Shown one piece after another: positions 19,383 through 28,299 of a stretch of 64,000 nt of DNA. How positions within the stretch are numbered: the stretch's first letter is position 1; each line of letters opens with the position of its first letter. Made by a program: the position numbers and the translations under genes. The notes below the pieces were generated by a model that did no database searches, was not told the origin of the DNA, and saw only the letters and a list, made by a program, of their open reading frames with translations. This DNA comes from Mesorhizobium sp. BR1-1-16 (GTDB lineage: Bacteria > Pseudomonadota > Alphaproteobacteria > Rhizobiales > Kaistiaceae), in NCBI RefSeq assembly GCF_020165495.1, contig NZ_JAIUIE010000001.1:62001-126000 (forward strand). Reading direction: 5' to 3'.

Positions 19383-20138
19383 TCAAGCTTCCGTCACGGC
19401 AATGCTGTCGCGTGAGAACGGCGCGAGCGTTGCCTTTTCCTGCCCGCTCTCGACGATCATGCCGGACAGCGCCGCGACAGGCGCGACGAGGAAAGGCGAG
19501 ACGGCGCCGATCTTCTCGGAGGATACCAGCGCGATCGTCTCGGCGGCCTGGCCCATCAATTGCCGCTTGATCGCGGCCTCCTCGATATCGCCGGTGGTCA
19601 GCCCCGCTTCGGCGTGGATGCCCGTGACGCCGAGGAAATAGATGTCGGCCCGGATGCGGGCGATCTGTTCAGCGGCGATGGCCCCGACCGCGACGATTGA
19701 ATGGCGGAAGAGCCGTCCGCCGATGATGATGACCTCGACCGCCTGATGCGGCATCAGCGCCAGGGCCGTGCTCGGCGCATGCGTGACGATCGTCGCGCGG
19801 AGGCTAGGTCGAAGATGCCGGGCAACTTCCAGCGCCGTGGTGCCGCCGTCGAGGATCACGACCTGGCCGTCCTCGACCATCGCCGCCGCCGCGCGCCCGA
19901 TCGCCCGCTTTCCGTCTGGGCCGATCGCCTGTCGCGCGGCGAAATCGGCAACGCCGGGGCTCGCCGGCAGTGCGCCGCCATGGACCCGTTGCAGCAGGCA
20001 CTCTCCGGCCAGCTCGCGCAAATCGCGCCGGATCGTGTCTTCCGAGAGGCCGAGTTCCTGGCTAACGGTCTTGGCGACGACACGGCCGTCGCGCTTCAGC
20101 ATGTCGAGGATGTGGCGTTTGCGCTCGCTGGTCAGCAC
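19383..20138 (-). CDS. DeoR/GlpR family transcriptional regulator
   Basis: A 251-aa sugar-metabolite-responsive repressor. The N-terminal DeoR helix-turn-helix reads LTSERKRHILDMLKRDG...VSQELGLSEDTIRRDLREL, then the family linker LLQRVHGGALP. The C-terminal DeoRC sensor has DGGTTALEVARHL, IIGGRLFRHSIVAVG, LGVTGIHAEAGLTTGDIEEAAIK and LVSSEKIG. The GTG at 20138 is preferred because it opens the canonical N-terminus and follows AGGGA at 8 bases; the frame stays open to 20240. It is divergent from the DUF4406 gene, and near-identical TTCGTGCA repeats in and beyond the intergenic region are probable operators. Confidence 0.92.
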   Translation of the reverse strand: MLTSERKRHILDMLKRDGRVVAKTVSQELGLSEDTIRRDLRELAGECLLQRVHGGALPASPGVADFAARQAIGPDGKRAIGRAAAAMVEDGQVVILDGGTTALEVARHLRPSLRATIVTHAPSTALALMPHQAVEVIIIGGRLFRHSIVAVGAIAAEQIARIRADIYFLGVTGIHAEAGLTTGDIEEAAIKRQLMGQAAETIALVSSEKIGAVSPFLVAPVAALSGMIVESGQEKATLAPFSRDSIAVTEA

Positions 20139-20149
20139 GGCATCGATCC

Positions 20150-20168
20150 CTGCACGATATTGCACGAA
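20150..20168 (-). promoter_or_regulatory. Repeat element A, probable DeoR-type operator
   Basis: On the minus strand this reads TTCGTGCAATATCGTGCAG, two TCGTGCA half-sites one helical turn (10 bases) apart. It matches element C (20633) at 18 of 19 positions. It lies 11 bases upstream of the DeoR start codon and would fit autoregulation. Confidence 0.65.
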
Positions 20169-20196
20169 AACACACAATCGCGTATAAACGCGGATG

Positions 20197-20217
20197 TTCG
20201 TGCAATCCTGTGTAGAG
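20197..20217 (+). promoter_or_regulatory. Repeat element B, probable DeoR-type operator
   Basis: TTCGTGCAATCCTGTGTAGAG lies 13 bases before the DUF4406 start codon. It matches element C at 17 of 21 positions, and all four differences are transitions. The first half-site is intact and the second is degenerate. It points the opposite way to element A across the divergent intergenic region. Confidence 0.6.
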
Positions 20218-20230
20218 AAAGCTGTTGCCC

Positions 20231-20632
20231 ATGTCGACAAAGTCCGCGCCTGCCGCCGTACCCATGATCATCCTCGTCGCCGGTCCCTATCGTTCGGGGA
20301 CGGGGGATGATCCTGCCCGCATGGCCGCCAATCTCCGAACGCTCGAAGCGGCGGCATTGCCGCTGTTTCGCGCCGGCCATATCCCGCTGATCGGCGAATG
20401 GCTGGCCCTGCCTCTCATGGCGGTCGCCGGATCAACCGCGATCGGCGATGCCGTCTATGAGGAGATCGCCTATCCGGTCGCCCATCGGCTGCTGCCGCGC
20501 TGCGATGCTGTGCTGCGCCTTCCGGGCGAGTCCAAGGGCGCCGATCTCGACGTGAAGATCGCCCGCGAGCGCGGCCTCAAGGTCTATCACCGCATCGCGG
20601 ACGTGCCAGGTTGCGCCGTGCCGTCCATCTAG
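20231..20632 (+). CDS. DUF4406 / nucleoside 2-deoxyribosyltransferase-like protein
   Basis: A 133-aa protein with the fold signature of small nucleoside 2-deoxyribosyltransferase-like proteins: MIILVAGPYRSGTGDDPARMAANLRTLEAAALPLFRAGHIPLIGEWLALPL, and later LPRCDAVLRLPGESKGADLDVKIARERGLKVYH. These proteins bind nucleotides or nucleoside derivatives; the reaction here is not known. It is divergent from the DeoR regulator and bracketed by direct 21-bp repeats. The last repeat exactly fills the gap between its stop codon and the tadA stop codon. Probably a target of that regulator, perhaps in pentose or deoxyribose metabolism (inference). Confidence 0.8.
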   Translation: MSTKSAPAAVPMIILVAGPYRSGTGDDPARMAANLRTLEAAALPLFRAGHIPLIGEWLALPLMAVAGSTAIGDAVYEEIAYPVAHRLLPRCDAVLRLPGESKGADLDVKIARERGLKVYHRIADVPGCAVPSI

Positions 20633-20653
20633 TTCGTGCAATTTCGTGCAGAG
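20633..20653 (+). repeat. Repeat element C between convergent stop codons
   Basis: TTCGTGCAATTTCGTGCAGAG fills exactly the 21 bases between the stop codons of the DUF4406 gene and tadA. It matches elements A and B. A downstream operator (looping) or a duplicated insertion boundary are both possible. Confidence 0.6.
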
Positions 20654-21130
20654 TTATCGACGCTGCCTGAAAAAGTCGCGCAGCAGCGCCGATGCCGCGC
20701 CTGCGGCGATGCCGTCATAGACCTCGGGCGCGTGGTGGCAGGTCGGCTGGCTGTAGAGGCGAACGCCGCTTTCGACGGCTCCGCCTTTCGGATCGGTCGC
20801 CGCATAATAGAGGCGTCGGATACGGGCGAACGAGATCGCCGCGGCGCACATCGGGCAGGGCTCCAGCGTCACATAGAGGTCGGCGCCGACGAGCCGTTCC
20901 GAGCCCAGCTTTGCCGCAGCTTCGCGGATGACCAGCATCTCGGCATGAGCGGTCGGATCCTTCAGCTCCAGCGTGCGGTTTCCGGCGCGGGCGATGATGA
21001 TGCCATCGAGCACGATGACCGCGCCGATCGGCACTTCGCCGCGTTCAGCGGCCAGCCTTGCCTCGGCGAGCGCCTCCGCCATCGGCGAAGGGGCCGTTTC
21101 GCCGGTCGGCTCCTGCGTCTCATCGCTCAT
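20654..21130 (-). CDS. tadA: tRNA-specific adenosine deaminase
   Basis: Deaminates A34 to inosine in the anticodon of tRNA-Arg(ACG), an essential reaction. The 158-aa protein shows the zinc-dependent cytidine/adenosine deaminase signature: His62 and the proton-shuttling Glu64 in TAHAEM, then Cys92 and Cys95 in EPCPMC. GEVPIGAVIV and YYAATDPKGGAVESG are also typical. The ATG at 21130 is chosen because the frame upstream encodes unrelated sequence antisense to rluB. It is divergent from rluB, 55 bases away, as often seen in Rhizobiales. Confidence 0.95.
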   Translation of the reverse strand: MSDETQEPTGETAPSPMAEALAEARLAAERGEVPIGAVIVLDGIIIARAGNRTLELKDPTAHAEMLVIREAAAKLGSERLVGADLYVTLEPCPMCAAAISFARIRRLYYAATDPKGGAVESGVRLYSQPTCHHAPEVYDGIAAGAASALLRDFFRQRR

Positions 21131-21185
21131 GCCGTCTCGCCTCGCTGGCGGCGCTCTGTTAAGGAAGCGGCCGAGGTGATTACCC

Positions 21186-22898
21186 ATGAAGCCGCCGAAG
21201 AAACGCATAGACGACGCCGCCGCCCATCGCCAGAGCAGCGCTGAGGCCGAGACGGAGGGCGAACGCATCGCCAAGGTGCTGGCCCGCGCCGGGCTCTGCT
21301 CGCGCCGCGATGCCGAACGCTGGATCGAGGACGGCCGCGTCGCGATCAATGGAACGGTCCTGACGACGCCTGCGGTCAATGTCGGCCGCAAGGACAAGGT
21401 GACCGTCGATGGCGTGCCGCTGCCGGCGCGCGAACGCACGCGGCTGTGGCTGTATCACAAGCCGCGCGGCCTCGTGACGACGGCGCGCGATCCCGAGGGG
21501 CGCCCGACGGTGTTCGATGCGCTGCCGGAGCATATGCCGCGCGTTGTCGCGGTCGGCCGGCTCGATATCAACACCGAGGGACTGCTGCTGCTGACCAATG
21601 ACGGCGGTCTCGCCCGCGTGCTGGAACTGCCCTCCACCGGCTGGCTGCGCCGCTATCGCGCCCGCGCCTGGGGCGAGGTGCTGCAGCCCGATCTCGACAG
21701 GCTCAAGGACGGCGTCACCATCGACGGTATGCTCTATGGCGCCATCGATGCCCAGCTCGAGCGCATCCAGGGTAGCAATGTCTGGGTCGCGCTGGCGCTG
21801 CGCGAGGGCAAGAACCGCGAGGTCAAGAATGTGCTCGCTAATCTCGGCCTCGACGTCAACCGCCTGATCCGCATCTCCTATGGCCCGTTCCAGCTTGGCG
21901 ATCTGCCTGAGGGCGAGGCGGTCGAGATCAAGGGCCGCGTGCTGCGCGACCAGCTCGGCCAGAAGCTTGCCGACGAGGCCGGCGCCGATTTCGATGCGCC
22001 GCTCCGTGAAACCGGGCGGCCATCCCGTGCTTCGCAACGGTCTCAGGATGCGGAGACTGCCGACCGGGATCAGGAACGGCCGGCTGGCCGTGAACGGCCG
22101 CAGCGGCGCGAGCGCGTCGAGCCGGAGGGGGATCATCGCCTGAAGCGGCCGAAGCCTGCAGCCTCGCGCCTGCGCGAGACGACGCTGGAAGAACCGGCCC
22201 GCCCGGCGCGCGGGGGCCGTGTCCGTTCGGAGCGTCCCATTCCCACGGCAGAAGGCGAGGGGCGGGGCGATCGGCCCCGTCGCGGTCCCGGCCGTATCGA
22301 CAGCGAGGCTGCTGCCACGCCGCGCGGTTCCGTCCGTGCCGAGCGCGGCACGCGCGGCCGGGCGCGCTTCGAGCATCCCGCCCCAGAAGCGGATGAAGGC
22401 AAGCCGGCTGAAAAGCCGCGTGGTCGTTCAGGTTCGCGTTCTCAAGAGGATCGCCCGCGGTCGCAGCGCCATGGCGAAGGCCGACTGACGGCCGGCAAGC
22501 CTGTCGGCGCGCGTCCCGCCCGCAGCGAGCGGCCGCAGACATCGCGCCCTGCGCGCTCCGGCGCCGGCGAAAAGCCCTCCCATGGCGAGCGTCCGCCGCG
22601 CCGTGAGAAGCCGGCCGGCGGCGAGCGCGCCTCCTATGGCGACAAGCCCGCTTACGCCGACAAGCCCTGGCGAAACGAAAAGCCAACGCGCGGCGGCGAC
22701 AAGCCGGCGCGCGGCGACCGCCCATCGCGTGACGACGCGCCGCGCGGCAAGCGGCCGGGCTTCAAGGGCGCTGCGCCCGGCGCCGGCCCTGCCGGTGACA
22801 AGCGGCCCGGCGGACGCGGTCCCGGTCGTCCGAAGACGCGGGGCACGGATGGCGGCGGCGGTTCGACGGGAGGTGGCGGTGCGAATCGTCGGAGGTGA
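21186..22898 (+). CDS. rluB: 23S rRNA pseudouridine synthase (RluB-like) with long charged tail
   Basis: Predicted to isomerise U2605 of 23S rRNA. The 570-aa protein has an S4 domain ([31 protein letters not shown]) and then the RsuA/RluB catalytic domain with KPRGLVTT and [18 protein letters not shown] (catalytic Asp). The enzyme ends near residue 275. About 295 residues of Arg/Pro/Gly/Lys/Glu low-complexity sequence follow, with loose repeats of EKP, GDKPARG and GERPPR. Such tails may bind RNA or ribosomes; that is inference. GAGGTGA precedes the ATG. The 3' end overlaps rsmD by 20 bases in another frame. Confidence 0.92.
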   Translation: MKPPKKRIDDAAAHRQSSAEAETEGERIAKVLARAGLCSRRDAERWIEDGRVAINGTVLTTPAVNVGRKDKVTVDGVPLPARERTRLWLYHKPRGLVTTARDPEGRPTVFDALPEHMPRVVAVGRLDINTEGLLLLTNDGGLARVLELPSTGWLRRYRARAWGEVLQPDLDRLKDGVTIDGMLYGAIDAQLERIQGSNVWVALALREGKNREVKNVLANLGLDVNRLIRISYGPFQLGDLPEGEAVEIKGRVLRDQLGQKLADEAGADFDAPLRETGRPSRASQRSQDAETADRDQERPAGRERPQRRERVEPEGDHRLKRPKPAASRLRETTLEEPARPARGGRVRSERPIPTAEGEGRGDRPRRGPGRIDSEAAATPRGSVRAERGTRGRARFEHPAPEADEGKPAEKPRGRSGSRSQEDRPRSQRHGEGRLTAGKPVGARPARSERPQTSRPARSGAGEKPSHGERPPRREKPAGGERASYGDKPAYADKPWRNEKPTRGGDKPARGDRPSRDDAPRGKRPGFKGAAPGAGPAGDKRPGGRGPGRPKTRGTDGGGGSTGGGGANRRR

Positions 22899-23442
22899 GT
22901 GGCGCGGCCGCACGCTGGGCGCGCCGAAGAGCCAGGCGATCCGTCCAACCTCCGACCGCCTGCGTGAAAGCCTCTTCAACGTGCTCGCGCATGGCTATGA
23001 CCACAAGGTGGCCGGCGCGCGCGTGCTCGACCTCTTCGCGGGGACGGGCGCGCTCGGCCTCGAAGCGATGTCGCGCGGCGCCAGCTATGCACTCTTCGTC
23101 GATGAGGGCGTCGAGGCGCGTGGCCTGATCCGGCAGAACATCGAGACACTTGGACTGACAGGCCGGACGCGACTGTTCCGGCGCGACGCCACCAAGCTCG
23201 GACCGGCCGGCACTGTCGCTCCCTTCGATCTCGTCTTCGCCGATCCGCCCTATGATCGGGGCCTCGGCGAGCCGGCGCTCGCGTCGGCAGTCGCGGGGAA
23301 TTGGCTGGCGCCCGGCGCGCTTATCGTGCTGGAGGAAGCGGCCGACGTGATCATCGAACCGGTCGATGGCCTCGAACGGGTCGAGCGCCGCGAGGCCGGC
23401 GACACGCAACTGCTGTTTTTCCGATTCGCCGACCGCAGCTGA
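22879..23442 (+). CDS. rsmD: 16S rRNA (guanine966-N2)-methyltransferase
   Basis: Methylates G966 of 16S rRNA during 30S assembly. The 187-aa protein begins [36 protein letters not shown], the standard RsmD N-terminus. It contains the SAM motif [20 protein letters not shown] and the catalytic DPPY ([11 protein letters not shown]). The GTG at 22879 lies 5 bases after GGGAGG and inside the end of rluB, so translation of the two is probably coupled. A GTG at 22873 is the alternative start. Confidence 0.95.
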   Translation: MRIVGGEWRGRTLGAPKSQAIRPTSDRLRESLFNVLAHGYDHKVAGARVLDLFAGTGALGLEAMSRGASYALFVDEGVEARGLIRQNIETLGLTGRTRLFRRDATKLGPAGTVAPFDLVFADPPYDRGLGEPALASAVAGNWLAPGALIVLEEAADVIIEPVDGLERVERREAGDTQLLFFRFADRS

Positions 23443-23517
23443 TATTTTCCTCGCCTCGCCGTTAAGACTATCCTAGGCTTTGTGTCCGGGGGCAGTGGTA
23501 ACGCGTGTCGAGGACTG

Positions 23518-24930
23518 ATGGACCAGCGTAGCTTGATCCCTGACCGAACCCGCTTTTTGGCGGCGCCGCACCTGTTCATCGCCCTCCTTGTCGTCGTCTG
23601 TCTTGCGGGTTTCGCAAGGACGCCGGCCTTTGCCGACGAACCCGTCCGCATCGCGCCCGACGCGACGACCTTCACGCTCGACAACGGCATGCAGGTGGTG
23701 GTGGTCCCGGATCACCGGGCACCGATCGTCACCCACATGGTCTGGTACAAGATCGGTGCTGCCGACGATCCGCCGGGCAAGTCCGGCATCGCTCATTTTC
23801 TTGAACACCTGATGTTCAAGGGTACCAAGGCGCATCCGGCCGGCGAATTCTCTTCCAAGGTTTCCGAAGGCGGCGGCCAGGAGAATGCCTTCACCACGGC
23901 CGACGCCACAGCCTATTTCCAGACGATCGGCAAGGAACGCCTCGGCACGGTCATGGCCTTCGAGGCCGACCGCATGGAGGGGCTTGATCTCTCGGAAAAG
24001 ACCGTCCTGTCGGAGCGCGACGTCATTCTTGAGGAACGGCGGATGCGGATCGACAACGATCCCGGCGCTCTGCTCGGCGAGGCGATGAACGCCGCGCTGT
24101 ACCAGAACCATCACTACGGCATCCCCACCATCGGCTGGATGCAGGAGATGCAAGGCCTGACCGCAGCCGATGCGCTGGCGCAGTACCGCCACTACTACAC
24201 GCCCAACAATGCCATCCTGGTTGTCGCCGGCGACGTCACGCCGGAGGAAGTGCATCGCCTCGCGGATGTCACATTCGGCAGGGTGCCGCGCCGCTCGGAA
24301 CCTGGTGAGCGCAACCGGCCGAAAGAGCCGCCGCCGCTCGCCGCGCGCTCGGTCGATCTTGTCGATTCGCGCGTCAGCCAGCCGTCCTGGCAGCGCGACT
24401 ATCTGGTGCCGTCCTACTCGTCAGGCAAGCCCGGCGAAGCCGAGGCGCTCGACGTGCTTGCCGATATTCTTGGCCGCGGCACCACCAGCCGTCTTTACCG
24501 CGCTCTCGTGATCGACCAGGGGCTCGCGACGTCCGCCGGCTCTTATTACAGCGGCGAGGCGCTCGACTATGGCCGCTTCGGTGTCTATGCCAGCCCACGC
24601 GGTGACGTGCCGCTCGCCAAGCTCCAGACGGCCGTCGATGCTGTGATTGCCGACATTCGCGACCATGGCGTCACGGCCGAGGAGCTTGCATCGGCCAAGC
24701 AGCGGACGCGGGCCCAGGCCATCTACGCCCAGGACAGTCAGGCGATGCTCGCCCGCATCATCGGCATGGCGCTCGCGACCGGTCAGCCGCTCGACGCCGT
24801 TCAGGGCTGGCCCGCCCGCATTGGCGACGTCACGGTGGAAGATATCTCGGCCGCCGCGAAAACCTTTCTTGACGTACGCCGGTCTGTGACTGGTACGCTG
24901 ACCCCCGCACCGGCCGAAGGCCGCAGCTGA
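23518..24930 (+). CDS. M16 family zinc metallopeptidase, catalytic subunit
   Basis: An exported insulinase-type peptidase of 470 aa. A signal sequence (LFIALLVVVCLAGFARTPAFADE) is followed by the active M16 domain with the inverted zinc motif HFLEHLMFKGT. The distal Glu ligand lies about 75 residues later, in the region EADRMEGLDLSEKTVLSERDVILEE. The C-terminal half has the R/Y-type region GRGTTSRLYRALV. The ATG at 23518 follows GAGGAC; a GTG at 23482 is less likely. It pairs with the next gene, which lacks the zinc motif, as in two-subunit bacterial M16 enzymes of the envelope. Substrate unknown. Confidence 0.93.
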   Translation: MDQRSLIPDRTRFLAAPHLFIALLVVVCLAGFARTPAFADEPVRIAPDATTFTLDNGMQVVVVPDHRAPIVTHMVWYKIGAADDPPGKSGIAHFLEHLMFKGTKAHPAGEFSSKVSEGGGQENAFTTADATAYFQTIGKERLGTVMAFEADRMEGLDLSEKTVLSERDVILEERRMRIDNDPGALLGEAMNAALYQNHHYGIPTIGWMQEMQGLTAADALAQYRHYYTPNNAILVVAGDVTPEEVHRLADVTFGRVPRRSEPGERNRPKEPPPLAARSVDLVDSRVSQPSWQRDYLVPSYSSGKPGEAEALDVLADILGRGTTSRLYRALVIDQGLATSAGSYYSGEALDYGRFGVYASPRGDVPLAKLQTAVDAVIADIRDHGVTAEELASAKQRTRAQAIYAQDSQAMLARIIGMALATGQPLDAVQGWPARIGDVTVEDISAAAKTFLDVRRSVTGTLTPAPAEGRS

Positions 24931-24951
24931 TACGAACGGAGATCGACCTTC

Positions 24952-26295
24952 ATGGCCAAGCTTCTCGTCCGCCTCGGCATGGCCGTATTCGGCCTTCTGG
25001 TAATTATTCCCGCGAGCCAGGCCATGTCGATCCAGAAGGTCGTTGGCCCGCCCGGTGTCGAGGCCTGGCTGGTCGAGGACTACACGGTCCCGATGATCGC
25101 GATGGACTTCGTGTTTGCCGGCGGCGCGGCACAGGACCCTGCCGACAAGCCGGGTGTCGCCAATATGCTGTCGAGCCTGCTCGACGAGGGGGCGGGCGCC
25201 ATGAAGAGCGCCGCCTTTCAGAAGGCACTCGATGATCGCTCGATCAGCATGAGCTTCGATGCTGGCCGCGACGGGTTCTACGGAGATCTGAAGACGTTGT
25301 CGGAGAATCGCGACGAGGCCTTCGGCCTGCTCGCCGCTGCGTTGCAGGCGCCGCGCTTCGACACCGAGCCGGTCGAGCGCATTCGTGCCCAGATCGCGGC
25401 GAGCATCAAGAACGACGCCAGCGACCCGCAGGCGGCGGCAACCCTTGCGGTCTGCGCCAAGGCCTTCCCCAACCATCCCTATGGCCGGCCGCTTGACGGC
25501 ACGTCCGACAGCCTCGCTGCCATTTCGCGTGACGATCTCGAGGCCTATCGCAGTCATGTCTTCGCCCGCGACAATCTCAAGGTCGCTATCGTCGGCGCGA
25601 TCAGCCCCAAGGACGCGACTGCGATGCTGGCACGCGTCTTCGGACCGCTGCCGGACCGCGCGCAGCTGACGCCCGTTGCCGACATCGTGCCGCAGGCCGG
25701 CATCATCGCCATCGACCAGCCCAATCCGCAGACGCTGATCCGCTTCGGCGGGCCAGGCATCAAGCGCAACGATCCCGATTTCATGGCGGCTTATGTCGTC
25801 AATCACATCCTCGGCGGCGGTACGATGTCGTCGCGGCTCTACACCGAGGTCCGAGAGAAGCGCGGTCTCGCCTATACGATCTCGACCTCGCTGGTAACGC
25901 TCGCCCACGCAGATGCCTTCGCCGGTGGAACCGCGACCCGGGCCGATCGCGCGCCCGAGACAATCGCGCTGATCAAGGATCAGATTGCCCGCTTCGCTGC
26001 TGAAGGCCCCACCGAGGCGGAACTCGCCAAGGCCAAGAGCTACATGATCGGCTCTTATGCGCTGCGGTTTGATTCATCGAGCAAGATCGCGCGCCAGATC
26101 CTCGGCATCATGGTCGACAATCTCGGCATCGACTATGTCGAGAAGCGCAACAGCCTGATCGAGGCTATCTCCATCGATGATGCCCGCCGCGCGGCTCGCC
26201 GCCTGTTCTCCGAAGGCACCACGATGGTGGCAACGGTTGGACCGGCCAAGACGAAGACGGCGACTGCGGAAACGTCGGTCCCGCCGCAGCTCTGA
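24952..26295 (+). CDS. M16 family peptidase, non-catalytic subunit
   Basis: A 447-aa exported partner of the preceding peptidase. The signal peptide is VRLGMAVFGLLVIIPASQAMS. The N-terminal M16 domain has no HxxEH (the equivalent place reads KPGVANMLSSLLDEGAG), so it cannot bind zinc there. The C-terminal half has the conserved ILGGGTMSSRLYTEVREKRGLAYTIS. In such pairs the inactive subunit completes the substrate chamber. It follows the catalytic gene by 21 bases with GGAG upstream of the ATG, and is convergent with the antiporter gene 10 bases away. Confidence 0.93.
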   Translation: MAKLLVRLGMAVFGLLVIIPASQAMSIQKVVGPPGVEAWLVEDYTVPMIAMDFVFAGGAAQDPADKPGVANMLSSLLDEGAGAMKSAAFQKALDDRSISMSFDAGRDGFYGDLKTLSENRDEAFGLLAAALQAPRFDTEPVERIRAQIAASIKNDASDPQAAATLAVCAKAFPNHPYGRPLDGTSDSLAAISRDDLEAYRSHVFARDNLKVAIVGAISPKDATAMLARVFGPLPDRAQLTPVADIVPQAGIIAIDQPNPQTLIRFGGPGIKRNDPDFMAAYVVNHILGGGTMSSRLYTEVREKRGLAYTISTSLVTLAHADAFAGGTATRADRAPETIALIKDQIARFAAEGPTEAELAKAKSYMIGSYALRFDSSSKIARQILGIMVDNLGIDYVEKRNSLIEAISIDDARRAARRLFSEGTTMVATVGPAKTKTATAETSVPPQL

Positions 26296-26305
26296 GCGGC
26301 GCGGA

Positions 26306-28120
26306 CTATTCCGCCGCCTCGGCGGTCGCCTTTTCGGCGGCCTCGTTGAGCGCCTTGGACCGCCGCTTGGGTTCGACCAGCGGCTCCGGCTTCAGTTTGC
26401 CTTGGATGTCCGTGTAGGAGATCTTGCCGCCGCTCATCTGGATGGCGAGGCGCGCCGCCTCGCGTTCGCGGATCGTCTCCGCAACGTCAGCGATATGGCT
26501 TTCGTCATAGCCGAGGCCTTCGAGCGACTTCATGCCGAAGGTGAAGGCCGACTCATAGGTCTCGCGGATCTCGAAATCGACGCCCTGCTGGCGCAGTTTC
26601 AAGGTGTGCTGGCGGTCATAGGAGCGCACATAGAGCTTCGAAAGCGGGAATTCCGAACGGATCAGCTCGACGATCAGGTCGGTCGATTCCCGTTTGTCCG
26701 TGCAGACCACGACGAGGTCGGCATGTTCGATGCCGGCTGCGCGCAGCACGTCGAGCCGCGTTCCGTCGCCATAATAGACCTTGAAGCCGAACCGCGCCGC
26801 GCTCCGCACCATGTCGGCGTCCGAATCGATCGCAGTCACGTCGATGCCTTCGGAAAGAAGGAACTGCGCGGTGATCTGGCCGAAGCGGCCGAAGCCGATC
26901 ATCAGGACGCGCCCTTCGAGCCCGTCGGCAACGTCGAGATCGTCGACATTGGGCTTCGGCTCCGGCAGCCACTTCAGTGCCATCACGGTGAGCGGCGTCA
27001 GCGCCATCGAGATGATCACGGTCGCGGTCAGGATGGCATTGGTGCGGCCGTCGATGATGCCGGCGGTGGTTGCGGCGGCATAGAGCACGAAGGCGAATTC
27101 GCCGCCCTGCGCCATCAGGGCCGCGCGCGACAAGGCCTCCTTGCGATTGGCGCGGAAGAGCCGGGCGATGCCGAAAATACCGATCGCCTTGACGATCATG
27201 TAGCCGATGACGGCGGCGAGGATGATGTGCCAATCCGAGACCAGCACGCCGAGATCGAGCGACATGCCGACGCCCAGGAAGAAGAGGCCAAGCAGGATGC
27301 CGCGGAACGGTTCGATATCCGCCTCGAGCTGATGGCGGAAACTCGATTCCGACAGCATCACGCCGGCGAGGAATGCGCCCATCGCCATGGAGAGGCCGCC
27401 GAATTGCATCGCCAGCGCCGATCCGAGCACGACGAGCAGCGCCGCGCCTGTCATCACCTCGCGCGCATTAGCGCCCGCAAGGATACGGAACATCGGATTG
27501 AGCAGCCAGCGTCCGGCAGCGACCAGCGCCGCGACGCAGCCGAGCGCGATCAGGCCCGAGAGCCAGAAGGGTTGATGCGCGTCGCTGCTCGTCGCGGGTC
27601 CGATCAGGACCACGATCGCCAGCAGCGGCACGATCGCAAGGTCCTCCAGCAGCAGGATCGAGACGATGCGCTGGCCCGAGGGCGAGGCGGTGTCACCGCG
27701 CTCGTCGAGAAGCTGCATCACCGTCGCAGTCGACGTCAGCACGAAGCCCATGCCGGCGACGAAGGCGGCGGCGAGCGGTAACCCGACCGCGACGCCGATC
27801 AGCGTCAACAGAGCGCCGCAGGCGACGACCTGTGCGAGGCCGAGGCCGAAGATCTCGCGTCGGAGTCCCCAGAGCCGCGTCGGCCGCATTTCGAGGCCGA
27901 TCACGAACAGGAACATCACGACGCCGAGTTCGGCGACATGCAGGATTGCCTGTGGGTCGGTGAAGAAGCCAAGCCCGAACGGCCCTATGGCGACGCCTGC
28001 GGCGAGATAGCCGATGACCGAGCCGAGGCCGATCCGCTTGAAGATCGGCACGGCAACGACCCCCGCTCCAAGCAGGACAACGAGCTGGGCGAGGTCGGCG
28101 CCCTGGACTTCGGCAGCCAT
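26306..28120 (-). CDS. CPA2-type monovalent cation:proton antiporter with RCK domain (KefB/KefC-like)
   Basis: An inner-membrane K+ or Na+/H+ exchanger of 604 aa. The N-terminal part has about 12 transmembrane helices with LGVVMFLFVIGLEM, TSTATVMQLLDERG, LSMAMGAFLAGVMLSES and LLGLFFLGVGMSLD. A cytoplasmic TrkA-N/RCK domain follows (VLMIGFGRFGQITAQFLL...DSDADMVRSAARFGFKVYYGDGTRLDVLRAAG). Glutathione gating as in KefB/C cannot be judged. The ATG at 28120 has GGAG 9 bases upstream; a start at 28147 is possible. It is divergent from pmbA. Confidence 0.92.
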   Translation of the reverse strand: MAAEVQGADLAQLVVLLGAGVVAVPIFKRIGLGSVIGYLAAGVAIGPFGLGFFTDPQAILHVAELGVVMFLFVIGLEMRPTRLWGLRREIFGLGLAQVVACGALLTLIGVAVGLPLAAAFVAGMGFVLTSTATVMQLLDERGDTASPSGQRIVSILLLEDLAIVPLLAIVVLIGPATSSDAHQPFWLSGLIALGCVAALVAAGRWLLNPMFRILAGANAREVMTGAALLVVLGSALAMQFGGLSMAMGAFLAGVMLSESSFRHQLEADIEPFRGILLGLFFLGVGMSLDLGVLVSDWHIILAAVIGYMIVKAIGIFGIARLFRANRKEALSRAALMAQGGEFAFVLYAAATTAGIIDGRTNAILTATVIISMALTPLTVMALKWLPEPKPNVDDLDVADGLEGRVLMIGFGRFGQITAQFLLSEGIDVTAIDSDADMVRSAARFGFKVYYGDGTRLDVLRAAGIEHADLVVVCTDKRESTDLIVELIRSEFPLSKLYVRSYDRQHTLKLRQQGVDFEIRETYESAFTFGMKSLEGLGYDESHIADVAETIREREAARLAIQMSGGKISYTDIQGKLKPEPLVEPKRRSKALNEAAEKATAEAAE

Positions 28121-28299
28121 CAAAAGGTCTCCGTCGCGTGAGGTCATACGATGGGGCGAGGTCGTGCCGGATGCAAGCCGGATGCCGGCTCCCGGCGTGC
28201 GCTGCTGGAGCTCCTCGATGCGTCGCGCGCTGCCTTGCCGCAAGGGGTTGTTCCAGAACGCCCCGATGCCTACTAGAGGGGGAACACGGAGACCACGTG

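Noticed and set aside
24421..25908. 495-codon minus-strand frame antisense to the M16 peptidase genes
   Set aside because: No recognisable domain, and the plus-strand genes are unambiguous.
23518..26295. PQQ biosynthesis assignment (PqqF-like) for the M16 peptidase pair
   Set aside because: No other pqq gene is near, and both proteins carry export signals typical of the generic two-subunit envelope M16 family.
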